Shown: one piece after another, positions 53,623 through 61,899 of the stretch
Layout of the letters: each line of letters opens with the position of its first letter
Numbering within the stretch: the first letter of the stretch is position 1
NCBI GenBank assembly: GCA_012845835.1
Contig: JABAKD010000025.1
Location: 19,948,932 to 20,012,931 of the forward strand
Length of the DNA stretch: 64,000 nt
Direction: 5' to 3'
Source of the DNA: Undaria pinnatifida
Taxonomy: Eukaryota; Sar; Phaeophyceae; Laminariales; Alariaceae
Notes under the pieces: model-generated
Seen by the model: only the letters and a program-made list of their open reading frames with translations
Told to the model about the DNA's origin: nothing
Databases searched by the model: none
Made by a program: the position numbers and the translations under genes

Positions 53623-53999
53623 CATGTTTTTTTTTTACCCCCCGCCGGGACGCTTGTTATTTGCATTGTTTGGTGGCCTTGGCCTATTCGTCGGGGCAAT
53701 GAGCTTATCACGTCATACTATACGTAATGAGAGATACCCTGTTAAAGCCCTTGTGGGACTCATTGATACGGACCAAAAAAAGCGGCGAGCGCGATCCGTC
53801 TTGGGAAAAGCTCGGGGCTTGCAGGCCGAGTATCACGTCCTACCGTCATGCCCCACGCTCGCCTGCCTCACAGCTTCATGTGGGTGAGGCTCTCGAACGC
53901 ATCCTCTCTACCATGTACACCACCAGCAGCTCGGATTGCCTCATGTGGTGTGGCCGATGCTATGCTGTAATCGTTTTTCTTTTTTTTTCCGTCTGAAGT

Positions 54000-54140
54000 C
54001 CCCCACACGGGGTGAACGCCTTTATAACTGGAAACCCGTTTTTGGGGACAAACTACTTGGAGTTAGTATAGGAAGGGGTTAGGGGTTAAGATCAACAGTA
54101 CCGCTAAAGTCAAGGTCGTGGGTTCGAGTCCCCCCGAGTG
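54000..54140 (+). other. Repeat E fragment and tRNA-like head
   Basis: AACTGGAAACCCGTTTTTGG and ACTTGGAGTTAGTATAGGAA are repeat E (54015-54075). It is followed by AGATCAACAGTACCGC and CAAGGTCGTGGGTTCGAGTC, with an exact pol III B box (GGTTCGAGTCC), ending CCCCCGAGTGCATGCTC. The same CCCCCGAGTGCAT ending follows the tRNA-like head at 56.86 kb. Confidence 0.5.
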
Positions 54141-54151
54141 CATGCTCATCA

Positions 54152-54236
<85 letters not shown>

Positions 54237-54237
54237 A
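54141..54237 (+). repeat. (GCTCGT)n hexanucleotide microsatellite
   Basis: About 16 perfect units, beginning at the GAGTGCATGCTC end of the tRNA-like head. Leu-Val and Arg-Ala frames are artefacts. Confidence 0.95.
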
Positions 54238-54269
54238 GGGACTTTAATTTTTGCGTACGTAAAAACACG

Positions 54270-54745
54270 ACACTATATAAAACCCATAATAAACTGGCGC
54301 CAAAACCGTCAGATTTATCCCCTTGAAAGGATTTATAGCTTACATGCACAAAATGCCCCCCCTTCCCCCCCCCCCCCCCTCCAAACCCGTTCGCTTTTGA
54401 TCAAAACCAGGCCCCCACGTCCTTCAAAACTCCGCCCCCCCCCTCACCGGTTATTCGACTTACAAGATTCACTTGATAAAAGGATACATTTCCCTCCACA
54501 GCTGTCAGATTTTGTCCCCCTCAGAAACGGGTTTTATAGTTTCCGCGCACAGACTGACTAAAATCACCCTGTTGACCCTGGTAGCTACACTGTAGTTGTA
54601 AGGGGAGTCGCCGACCTATATCCTTAATGAGGACACACAACTCGTAATGCGCGCGATCGGAGTATCACACACAGCTTGCAAAGATGAGTTTCGACGAAAT
54701 CTTCGATCTCACAGCTGGAGTGTATTTTCATTTTTTATAATAAAA
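54270..54745 (+). repeat. Dispersed repeat D1
   Basis: Modules 2 and 3 and the full 3' part, very close to the copies at 5.6-6.0 and 8.7-9.0 kb. The poly-C hinge is at about 54365-54380. The small terminal frame is intact, with stop TAA in the AT-rich end. Confidence 0.85.
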
Positions 54746-54880
54746 CCCAGACCCGTTTTTGAGGGGGGCAAAGGGGCAAACTCTGACGGCTGTGGAATGA
54801 AATGCACCAGTTAATCATGTATATCCTGTAAGTCTTATGACCGGTGAGGGGAGGGCGGATATTTTAAGGCGTGGGGGGGG
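54745..54880 (-). repeat. D1 module-3 fragment, inverted
   Basis: AAAACCC..ACCCGTTTTTGAGG, CTCTGACGGCTGTGG, ATGAAATGCACCAGTTAATC, and CCGGTGAGGGGAGGGCGGAT. It abuts the previous copy tail to body, giving a local inverted repeat. Confidence 0.7.
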
Positions 54881-54981
54881 GGGGGTATTGTATATTATTT
54901 TATCATGTAGCGTACGACTGATGCATGAGGTGGTTGTACCATGGCTGTGGCTATTTTTATTATTCGGAACTAGTAGCCGGT

Positions 54982-55390
54982 CGGCCCGGTGGTCTAGTGG
55001 CTACTCTCGAATACTGCTAGCGTTGGTGCTTGAGTTCGATTCCCACCGTGGTGATATTTGACTTTATTTGAAAATAATAAAAAAAAGGATCAACTGCGCT
55101 TGTCAGCGTAAGTAGGCACAATTCGACGCGAGTCGACGAGGCAGAGATACACATTATTGTGTTTTTAACGCCATGATGTAGGACCCCCCGACGAGGGAAG
55201 AAAATGCCGAACTCTTACCGCGATGAAAATGAAGGCGCGTACCGTAGTGGGCAGGGGGAAGGGGGGCCCGCTATGTGACCCCGGATCTGAGTTACTACGT
55301 GGGAGGGAGAGCGAGAGGAGTGCGAGGATAATAAATGGAATGAAGAAAAAAAAAAAGGAAAAAAAAAAGGAGCAAGATAAATACGAAGGA
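54982..55390 (+). mobile_element. tRNA-headed SINE, best copy
   Basis: A-box TGGTCTAGTGG (54990-55000) matches the pol III consensus at every position. The B-box AGTTCGATTCC (55033-55043) has one mismatch at 33-nt spacing, as in tRNAs. The body has AGGCACAATTCGACGCGAGT and CGACGAGG, then the P2 block (about 55180-55320: ATGAAAATGAAGGCGCGTAC, GACCCCGGATCTGAGTTAC). An A-rich tail lies at about 55345-55372. The T-stem is imperfect and the anticodon arm unpaired, so this is a tRNA-derived retroposon and not a tRNA gene. Confidence 0.7.
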
Positions 55391-55439
55391 ACAAGATAAA
55401 AGAGGAGCAAGCGCAACAGACGGACAGCAGGGTGTATAT

Positions 55440-56100
55440 ATGTGCGCATATTTCGTTACTCTGTCGTCAACTGAGGTGCGTTGGTTGTTGTTGTTTTTTT
55501 TTTTTATGGAGAATCTTATTACAGGTCTACGTTTTTTTTCTGGCACCACGCATAACATTCCACGTTTGAGCCTTGAAAACAATGACTACGAACGCGAAGA
55601 AATCAGTCGACACTGCTATTTATGGGCATATCGACGTGACCGCATCAAATCAAGACGGGGACAGCAGTAGACCTTACGAGGTTTTCGCACCTCCGTGGGT
55701 GCCGCACTCTGCTGTGCACCAGGGCGTAAAATAGGTAGTGAAATGTTGCGCTGACGCACCTTCTTGTCGTGAATCCCGCTGTTTTCAGCACGTGCCGAAG
55801 GCATGGTGCAGCTCTCCGCACCACACTTTTCCTGTGCCGCACCCTCTTTCGCCGTAGTTGCGGGTCCTTTTTCGCCGCAGGCGTTTTTTTTTCTGGGGGG
55901 GGTCTGTTTCGCCGCAGGCTACATTTTTTTTTTTCGGGGGGGGGGGGGCGTGCGTTCGGTTCATTTTTGGGCTTTTTTTTTTTCTTGTGTGTTGCTTTCG
56001 TCTTGGAAGACGCACATTTTGCGTACAGTATATTGACGCATACTCAGTGATGAGCATTCTGGTGTTTTTTCAACCATTTAACTCAATTTCACCCCAGTGA
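55440..56100. other. Unassigned stretch with TTTCGCCGCAGGC duplication
   Basis: TTTCGCCGCAGGC appears at about 55868 and 55907, each followed by T-rich and G-rich runs: a ~40-bp tandem. Otherwise no gene or repeat family recognised. Confidence 0.4.
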
Positions 56101-56135
56101 TGTCACTGGGGGGGGTTTCGACCGGTATTTCGTAT

Positions 56136-56178
56136 GGGTTATGGTTAGGGTTAGGGTTGGGGTTGGGGCTAGGGTTAG
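56136..56178 (+). repeat. Short interstitial telomere-like (TTAGGG)n-related tract
   Basis: GGGTTATGGTTAGGGTTAGG, then GTTGGGGTTGGGGCTAGGG. About seven degenerate hexamers. It is too short and degenerate to be a chromosome end, and is probably a repaired break or chance microsatellite. Confidence 0.6.
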
Positions 56179-56519
56179 TTTCATCCATGATGAAAAACAC
56201 AACAATGGAGGACAGATACCCCGCATTCGTGGTGGTCAATGAAAACGGCCTCTGCGGTCGTCCGGGGGTTCTCCGGGGGTCCCTGCGGAGGGCCGCGCCT
56301 CGCCCATATTACTCGTGGTGCGCGGCCGCCGCACCACGAGCCGGACGCCTGTTTTACGCCCTGCTGTGCACGAGACGAAGAGGACTTAACAGTCTCTTAA
56401 ACATTGATTGGTTTCGGTTGGGTTGGAATATGTCGCTAATGTACTATGCTTGGCGCACAATGACCCCAAGACGGAGAGGACTGTTGACCCTCAAGAGCCT
56501 TGATTAAATCTTGATTTAT

Positions 56520-56934
56520 TTATTTATTGATTTATTTATTTGTTTATTTATTTCTTTATTCATTTATTTATTCATTCATTCATTTATATATTTATTTATT
56601 CATTTTTTTATTTATTTTATCAACACACATCTGCTTTCCAGCTTCTGGACAAGCCGTGGTCACAGGACCTAGGTGTCGTCCCTTCTTCCCCCCGGTTCTT
56701 GCCTTCAATTTTTATCGCGCATAGGGTTCAGCAATTCCACTGCTCGTCAATTTTTCATCGAGTGTTGCTAACTCACGCTCTCCCGCTTTCGGCAAGTCAG
56801 TGATGTGTGCGCAAGAAAAAGTCTCTAATGAATTTATACGAGTATGCACTCGGGGGGATTCGAACTCACGAAACTGCCCTATACCAGGCTCGAGGATAAC
56901 CTGATACGCCACCAGGGCGACCGGCATTTTTTAC
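56520..56934 (-). mobile_element. SINE-like unit: tRNA-like head, repeat P body, (AAAT)n tail
   Basis: On the minus strand: a tRNA-like head (about 56934-56855, with GAGTTCGAATCCCCCCGAG close to a B box), then repeat P (about 56800-56640: GAAAGCGGGAGAGCGTGAGT, TAGCAACACTCGATG, GCGCGATAAAAATTGAAGGC, ACGGCTTGTCCAGAAG), ending in (AAATA)n at 56630-56510. Head, body and A-rich tail in this order match SINE architecture. The acceptor stem cannot be closed. No clear target duplication is found. Confidence 0.6.
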
Positions 56935-56999
56935 AGTAGAGCGACGAAAAGATGCGGCGATTGCGATATTTTCGAGAACCTACTAAGAAGAGCAGAGCG

Positions 57000-57720
57000 A
57001 GCGCGCAGCAGTGCGAGTAGGACCATGCTTGCGCCGCGCCCGTCCCGCACAGGTGTCCGCGTTTGTTATCGTTCGGACACCCGTTTTATCATCGCCATCG
57101 CGAAAAACAGCGGTGGCCGATGCCGTTATCTTGTTTTCTTTTTTCGTCGTCAATTTTTTTGTTGTTAACGTCTAAAAGGGGTTGACAGTTCTAAACGTTT
57201 TTCGATTAGGCGGGAGTTGGGGTTATAGGTACAGTGACAAGGCACCGTCCAAGGGTAATCTACGGGTGAAGCTTGTAGTGGGAGCTGCGTTTGGGCGGGC
57301 GGAAAGTAGTTTCGCGAGGTGTGGGAATTGTTTGTTCTACGTGGGTGGGTGGGGAGGCGTTGTTACAATATCGCTTTTGCCCTCGGAAAGTTGAAAAAAT
57401 GACGTTTGTCACGGCTAGCTTTTTCGCGACAACACGAAAAAAAAAAAACTCACGGGTGGGCTCTTTCTTGACAGAAAAAACGTTTCGTGCATTAAGGGGA
57501 GTCAAATTTATCGAAAACTCACGAAATATGGTGAACTCTATAGTACCTATAGAAGCGAACAAACATTATGCTATATTTTTGACAGGCCGTTACGAAATTT
57601 ATCCCCGCTTTAGCCAGCTCGAAAAGAAGCTCCCATTTTTTTTTCGCGACCGTCTGGCACGATAGAGGTATTGCACTCTTTGAAGCTAGTACTAATATAT
57701 TATACATTATTTTATTACAA
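57000..57720. other. Unassigned stretch
   Basis: A 124-codon plus-strand frame (57291-57665) has ordinary composition but no recognisable motif and no splice-site support. It ends in AT-rich sequence beside a D1 copy. No repeat family is recognised. Confidence 0.3.
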
Positions 57721-57729
57721 TATAATAAT

Positions 57730-57955
57730 AATAACGGGTTTTATAGTTTCCGCGCACAGACTGACTAAAATCACCCTGTTGACCCTGATAGCTACACTGT
57801 AGTTGTAAGGGGAGTCGCCGACCTATATCCTTAATGAGGACACACAACTCGTAATGCGCGCGATCGGAGTATCACACACAGCTTGCATAGATGAGTTTCG
57901 ACGAAATCTTCGATCTCACAGCTGGAGTGTATTTTCATTTTTTATGATAATATTT
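57730..57955 (+). repeat. D1 3'-half copy
   Basis: Begins exactly at ACGGGTTTTATAGTTTCCGC after an AT-rich ATAATAATAA stretch and runs to the terminus. It is nearly identical to the 8.7-kb and 54.5-kb copies. In the motif, CTTGCATAGATGAG replaces CTTGCAAAGATGAG. Confidence 0.85.
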
Positions 57956-58284
57956 TCTGGATTCTTGAGGACTCCGTTACCCAGAATGGAAATATCGCAA
58001 ACGTCGCTGAAACTTTTGTTTTTCGGTTTCCCCCGCCCCCCGGTTTTATACCTAAGCGTATATTTAGGACATCATGTTTTTCATGGAGTTGCAGGTTGCA
58101 CTTTCGTTTTTATCATGACCATTTTTTTATTTATTTCTCAAATCGACACTCTCAGGAGGCCAACAAAAAAATGTTCTCCTCTGCCCCACGTAGTATGTAT
58201 GGGCCGCGGTGTAACTGGTTTTTCTCATAAAGGTAAGAGAGCTGTCAGTATTAACATACAGGATGTTTGTAGCTTTCGAACTCG

Positions 58285-58445
58285 GTGCGAGTCGGCCAGG
58301 AAAGAAAAGGGCTGGAGTCTCCTCTCCGATAAGAAACGAAGGCACGTACCGCAGTGGGGAGGGGGTAGAAGCAGCCTGCTGTTTAATTGTGACCCTTTAT
58401 CTGCGTAGACTATGTCTAGGGGGACGGAGAAAGGGAACAATAAAA
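58285..58445 (+). mobile_element. SINE-body copy (P2)
   Basis: TGCGAGTCGGCCAGGAAAGA, GGGCTGGAGTC, ACGAAGGCACGTACCGCAGT, GGGGAGGGGG, GAAGCAGCCTGCTGTTTAAT and GACCC..ATCTG. No tRNA-like head is seen in front and the tail is unclear. Confidence 0.55.
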
Positions 58446-58839
58446 AGGTACGTTTAGCGGGCGCGCCTTTTTCTGACGGCAGGTGGACACCCACCGTCGA
58501 AGGATCCAAAAAATGTACAGGCGCAGGCGAATCCCGCAATACCCACCCAGGTCCTTTAAAGACGGAGGAAGAAGAGCAGTCGATTTCTGGGTCGCTGTCT
58601 CACCTTCTTGGCCAAACCTTTTTGGGAAGAAGGCCGGCAGGTCCACGACGGTGTTGACTTCACCGAAGGGACGAGGTTGACACCGAGTCTGCGTTTTGCA
58701 GATGGAATACAAAAGCTTTTAGTCTAGTAGTACACAAACGAAAGTGTGTGGAGCTTATTTTTTTTTCACCCGGGTCTCCAGGAGGATCTGAAAAAAAAAA
58801 AAAATTGCGTAGATAATACATGGAATTGATTTGCCCCCC

Positions 58840-58858
58840 CCCCCCCCCTCCCCCGAAA
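58840..58858 (+). repeat. Poly-C tract
   Basis: C-rich run (about 58836-58854) followed by A-rich sequence. Non-coding. Confidence 0.8.
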
Positions 58859-59059
58859 AAAGAAAAGAAAAAATAGATGATTTAACTTATGTGCGCGGTC
58901 GGTCGGCGGTCGGTCGTAACTGCCATCTGGAGAGAACGGTGGCCTTTTTTTCTCTTGGCGCGGAGTAAGTGAGAAAACTTGGCATGCCTTCCAAGTTATA
59001 TAAATATTATTATTATCATGCGCACCTGGACATCGTCGAAGGCAATTGGGATACCTCTA

Positions 59060-59340
59060 CCAATTAAAACCCCTTTACGACTGTTGACCCATTTTTGGGG
59101 CACAAATTACTTGGAATTAGTACAGGAAGGGGTGTAGGGGCTCTAAAAGGGTTATAACCCCTCTTCAACTGGAAACCCTTTTTGGGGACAATTTTACTTG
59201 GAATTAGTACAGGAAGAGATTTTGGGGCTTTGGGGCTCTGAAAAGCCCCTCTTAACTGGAAACCCGTTTTATTGGGCACACATTATTAATACCTGGAAAT
59301 GGTATAGGAAGGGGTTTTGGGGCTCTAAAGGGGTTTTATA
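59060..59340 (+). repeat. Repeat E, three tandem units (~85-95 bp)
   Basis: ACTTGGAATTAGTACAGGAA at about 59109 and 59198 and ACCTGGAAATGGTATAGGAA at about 59291, each with ACTGGAAACCC or a variant upstream and TTTTGGGGCTCTAAAAGGG downstream. Confidence 0.85.
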
Positions 59341-59344
59341 AGCA

Positions 59345-59600
59345 AGGCTGTTCATGGGTCGGGTCGATTATCTCGGGTCGGGTCGAGCCAAGGTGACCCG
59401 ACCCCGACCCCGACCCGATCCGACCCGACCCTGACCCGATCCGACCCGACCCCGACCCGATCCGACCCGACCCCGACCCGATCCGACCCGACCCCGACCC
59501 GATCCGTGAGATTTTCAAACCTCCTGACCCGACCCTACCACCGAACCCGTGAATTTTTGAGCGCCATCCTGACCCGACCCGACTCGCCCCGCGAGGTTTT
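59345..59600. repeat. (GACCC)n / (GATCC)n array with inverted arm
   Basis: CGGGTCGGGTCGA (about 59370-59385) faces a long series of GACCCGACCCCGACCCGATC units (period ~30, five units to about 59505). The array is the second instance in the window of this palindromic pentanucleotide design, the first being at 23.9-24.1 kb. Open frames across it are artefacts. Confidence 0.85.
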
Positions 59601-59709
59601 GGAAGCCTCCTGACACGATGCGCGGGACGGGTCACGACCCGCAAAAACCCCATGGATTTATATATATATATAGATGTACATTTTTTTTTGTGGTACCGGT
59701 TGTTTGCAG

Positions 59710-59866
59710 GAGCGTGGAGCCATTGAAGGGATGCTGGTACTACTGCGAGGACGCTCTCGGCGCTCGCTTGGACAGCATGGGCAACCTGCACGACTACGAC
59801 GAGGAGGATATGACCTGGGTGGAGTACCAGTGGCTCGCGCGCAATAACCACGAGTCGCCAAGAATG
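59710..59866 (+). CDS. Internal exon of an unrecognised host gene
   Basis: This is the best host-gene evidence here. A pyrimidine-rich acceptor (TGGTACCGGTTGTTTGCAG, ending 59709) precedes 157 nt whose frame (from 59711, 52 codons) reads SVEPLKGCWYYCEDALGARL and later DYDEEDMTWVEYQWLARNNH. It ends at AATG/GTGAGG, a good donor. Third codon positions are G or C in 44 of 52 codons, unlike the flanks, and composition is protein-like with acidic and aromatic clusters. One base of a split codon enters from the previous exon. T-rich intron-like sequence follows. I do not recognise the family, and neighbouring exons are not identifiable. Confidence 0.65.
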
Positions 59867-60049
59867 GTGAGGGCTTGTTTTTTTGTATCTCTTCTTTTTT
59901 CTGTTTATTGGCTTTTTTATTTGGCTTTTTTCATCCTTCGACGGATGGGGAAAAATAACCTCTTGTTGTCTTGAATACAAAAAAATTGTGCTTCGGGTTT
60001 CCCTTGGGTTTTTGGTTTTGCCTTGGCATGAGTTGTTATTGTGTTAGTT

Positions 60050-60350
60050 TGAGAATATTTTGGGGTTTCCATAGGCTTTGGGTTGCTGCCTTGTTTTTTT
60101 TTTTTTTTTTTTTTTTTCTGGGGATGTGTGTGAGTGATAGATGTTGAAGCTCATGCCGCACGTACACTGATAGTCGGATGGCAAACACACCGTTGGTGTG
60201 AGTTGTATTATCTTTGTTTCAGATTGTTTGGGGTTTCCATAAGCTTTAGGTTGCCTTGGTTTTTCTTTTCTTTCAGGGGATGTGTGTGAGTGATCGACGT
60301 GAAAGCTTACGCCCCGCATGCACTGATTGTCGGGTGGCAAATGTGTGTTT
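60050..60350 (+). repeat. Repeat Q, two tandem units (~165 bp)
   Basis: GGGGTTTCCATAGGCTTTGG, GGGGATGTGTGTGAGTGATA, AAGCTCATGCCGC and CACTGATAGTCGGATGGCAA recur about 165 bp later with small changes. On the minus strand both read LPSDYQC/PPDNQC...GMSF/GVSF. A third, diverged unit lies at 24955-25065. T-rich runs differ in length between units. Confidence 0.75.
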
Positions 60351-60369
60351 TGTGTGGTCTCAACGTTAA

Positions 60370-60560
60370 ACTCATACTTCCACCCATCTACATCCAGCCC
60401 AGCCAGTGTTCGTGCCGATGCCTCCTAGAAAGACCAGCTCACTTCTGTGGTCACAAACTACGAGACATAGATGAGCATTGCAAGTACAGCAAGGGTGATT
60501 TGGCCATGCAACGCCAACCACAATGGACACGCGGGCGGAAAACAGATGCAAACAGTACGG
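60370..60560 (+). pseudogene. Cys/His-rich gene-fragment-like segment
   Basis: One frame reads QCSCRCLLERPAHFCGHKLR and DIDEHCKYSKGDLAMQRQ, with Cys/His spacing vaguely like a zinc-binding knuckle, ending near a possible GTACGT donor (about 60564). A decayed relative at 51215-51340 lacks an open frame. It could be an exon of the gene with the 59.7-kb exon, or a dispersed fragment. The repeat relationship favours the latter. No named domain. Confidence 0.3.
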
Positions 60561-60589
60561 GGGGTACGTATAATATTGATTATGTCACC

Positions 60590-60960
60590 GCGGGGGATGG
60601 GGTTCGAATACCCGGCGGGTTCCTTAACCAGAAAGGTACCTTTTTTTGCCTTAACCAAAAAAGGTACTGTACTTTCTGTAACTTGACCGGGATGGGGTTC
60701 GAATACCCGGCGGGTTCCTTAACCAAAAAAGGTACCTTTTTTTGCCTTGAACCAAAAAAGGTACTGTACCTTCTGTAACTTGACCGGGATGGGGTTCGAA
60801 TACCCGGCGGGTTCCTCAACCAGAAAGGTACATTTTTTTGCCTTGAACCAAAAAAGGTACTGTACCTTCTGTAACTTGACCGAAAGGGTCTTTTCTGTAC
60901 CTTAATCCGAAAAGGTGCTTTCTGTGCCTTTACCAAAAAACGCGTTTTCTGTGCCTAAAA
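60590..60960 (+). repeat. ~95-bp tandem array, three units plus decayed tail
   Basis: GGGATGGGGTTCGAATACCC starts at about 60595, 60689 and 60786. Each unit has CCGGCGGGTTCCTTAACCA, AAAGGTACCTTTTTTTGCCT, AAAAGGTACTGTAC and TTTCTGTAACTTGACC. GGTTCGAATAC is two bases from a pol III B box. The tail (60880-60970) holds three shorter AAAAGGTACTTTCTG repeats. Confidence 0.85.
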
Positions 60961-60989
60961 AAAAATGGTACTTTCTGAGCCTTTTTTGC

Positions 60990-61205
60990 TCTCGTGTCGC
61001 TGAAAGCGAGAGGAGGGCGGGCGTGAGTTAGCAAAAAATTGACGGAAATCGACAAGCAGTGGGAACGCTGCAACAAAATGTTGCGCGATGAGACTGAAGA
61101 TAGGTGCCGGCGGGGAGAAAGGCGGACACCTGTGACGACGGCATTGTTCAGAAGGCCGATGGCGGTGACATCCCCCGCGAATTGGTCGAGCTGGGAAAAG
61201 TAATT
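60990..61205 (+). repeat. Repeat P copy
   Basis: CGTGTCGCTGAAAGCGAGAG, GGGCGTGAGTTAGCAAAAAA, TGACGGAAATCGACAAGCAG, GTTGCGCGATGAGACTGAAG, GACACCTGTGACGACGGC. One frame is open across most of it (LTEIDKQWERCNKMLRDETE), which resembles the readings at 51.5 and 56.75 kb. It may be a fragment of a transposon protein. Confidence 0.55.
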
Positions 61206-61364
61206 CCAACTTGTTACTAATTTTGTTGATTTTTCACTATATTTGTTACACGCACGAGCGACCTTTCGTGAATTTTGTGCAACTACTAACTGTGCATTTT
61301 TAACAACCATATCGTAGGTTTGACTCGCAAACGCCATACCATAAAACGAAATGTAGATTTACCA

Positions 61365-61440
61365 CACACCTTGTCAAAGTTGAGGTTGAACTATTCAATC
61401 GGTCGTACTCACAGCCGATGCTATTCAACTTTTTATTACT
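61365..61440 (+). repeat. D1 subfamily-3 terminal motif
   Basis: CCTTGTCAAAGTTGAGGTTG, TATTCAATCGGTCGTACTCA and CAGCCGATGC match 12930-12985. Confidence 0.5.
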
Positions 61441-61459
61441 CCGTAAATAATTTTCACGA

Positions 61460-61625
61460 AATGAATTCGATGCTAGAGACGAGGAAAGAAAGGGGCTGAA
61501 GCCTTGTCGTGGATAGAATCATGAAGGCACGTACCGTAGTGGGGAGGGGGGGGGGGGGAAGGGCTTGATCAATTCAGTGACTCCGGATCTGAGTTGGGAG
61601 TAGAGAGGAGAAGAGCCATGTTCGT
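61460..61625 (+). mobile_element. SINE-body copy (P2)
   Basis: AGAGACGAGGAAAGAAAGGG, GCTGAAGCC, ATGAAGGCACGTACCGTAGT, a poly-G run at about 61546-61558, and GACTCCGGATCTGAGTTGGG followed by GAGGAGAAGAGCC. It is the same block as 55180-55320. Confidence 0.6.
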
Positions 61626-61827
61626 GTAGCGGTACTTAGTGATCAGTACTTAATGACCAGTTACTATGTATTGTTCGTCGTTGTTCTTGTTGCTAGCTAT
61701 ATAGACGATTGATGCGTTACCAGTCCAAGTCTTGGTCATGCATGACAAGTCTTACAGTACAATCGCTATTTTTTGTTGGGGTTTGACTAGTGGAAATCGA
61801 CTGAAAACGGACGGCCGATGTATTACG

Positions 61828-61895
61828 CAGCTTGCAAAGATGAGTATCGACCCTAACATTTGTCGAACTCACTCCTAGCTGACGTTGTAAGAATA
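61828..61895 (+). repeat. D1 subfamily-2 terminal motif
   Basis: GCAGCTTGCAAAGATGAGTA, TCGACCCTAACATTTGTCGA and ACTCACTCCTAGCTGACGTT. The frame is broken after a few codons. Confidence 0.6.
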
Positions 61896-61899
61896 TATA

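Noticed and set aside
54982-55055. Intact tRNA gene
   Set aside because: A and B boxes are good, but T-stem and anticodon stem have mismatches, and a SINE body follows directly.
56136-56178. Telomere
   Set aside because: Fewer than ten degenerate hexamers in the interior of the sequence, with unrelated DNA on both sides.
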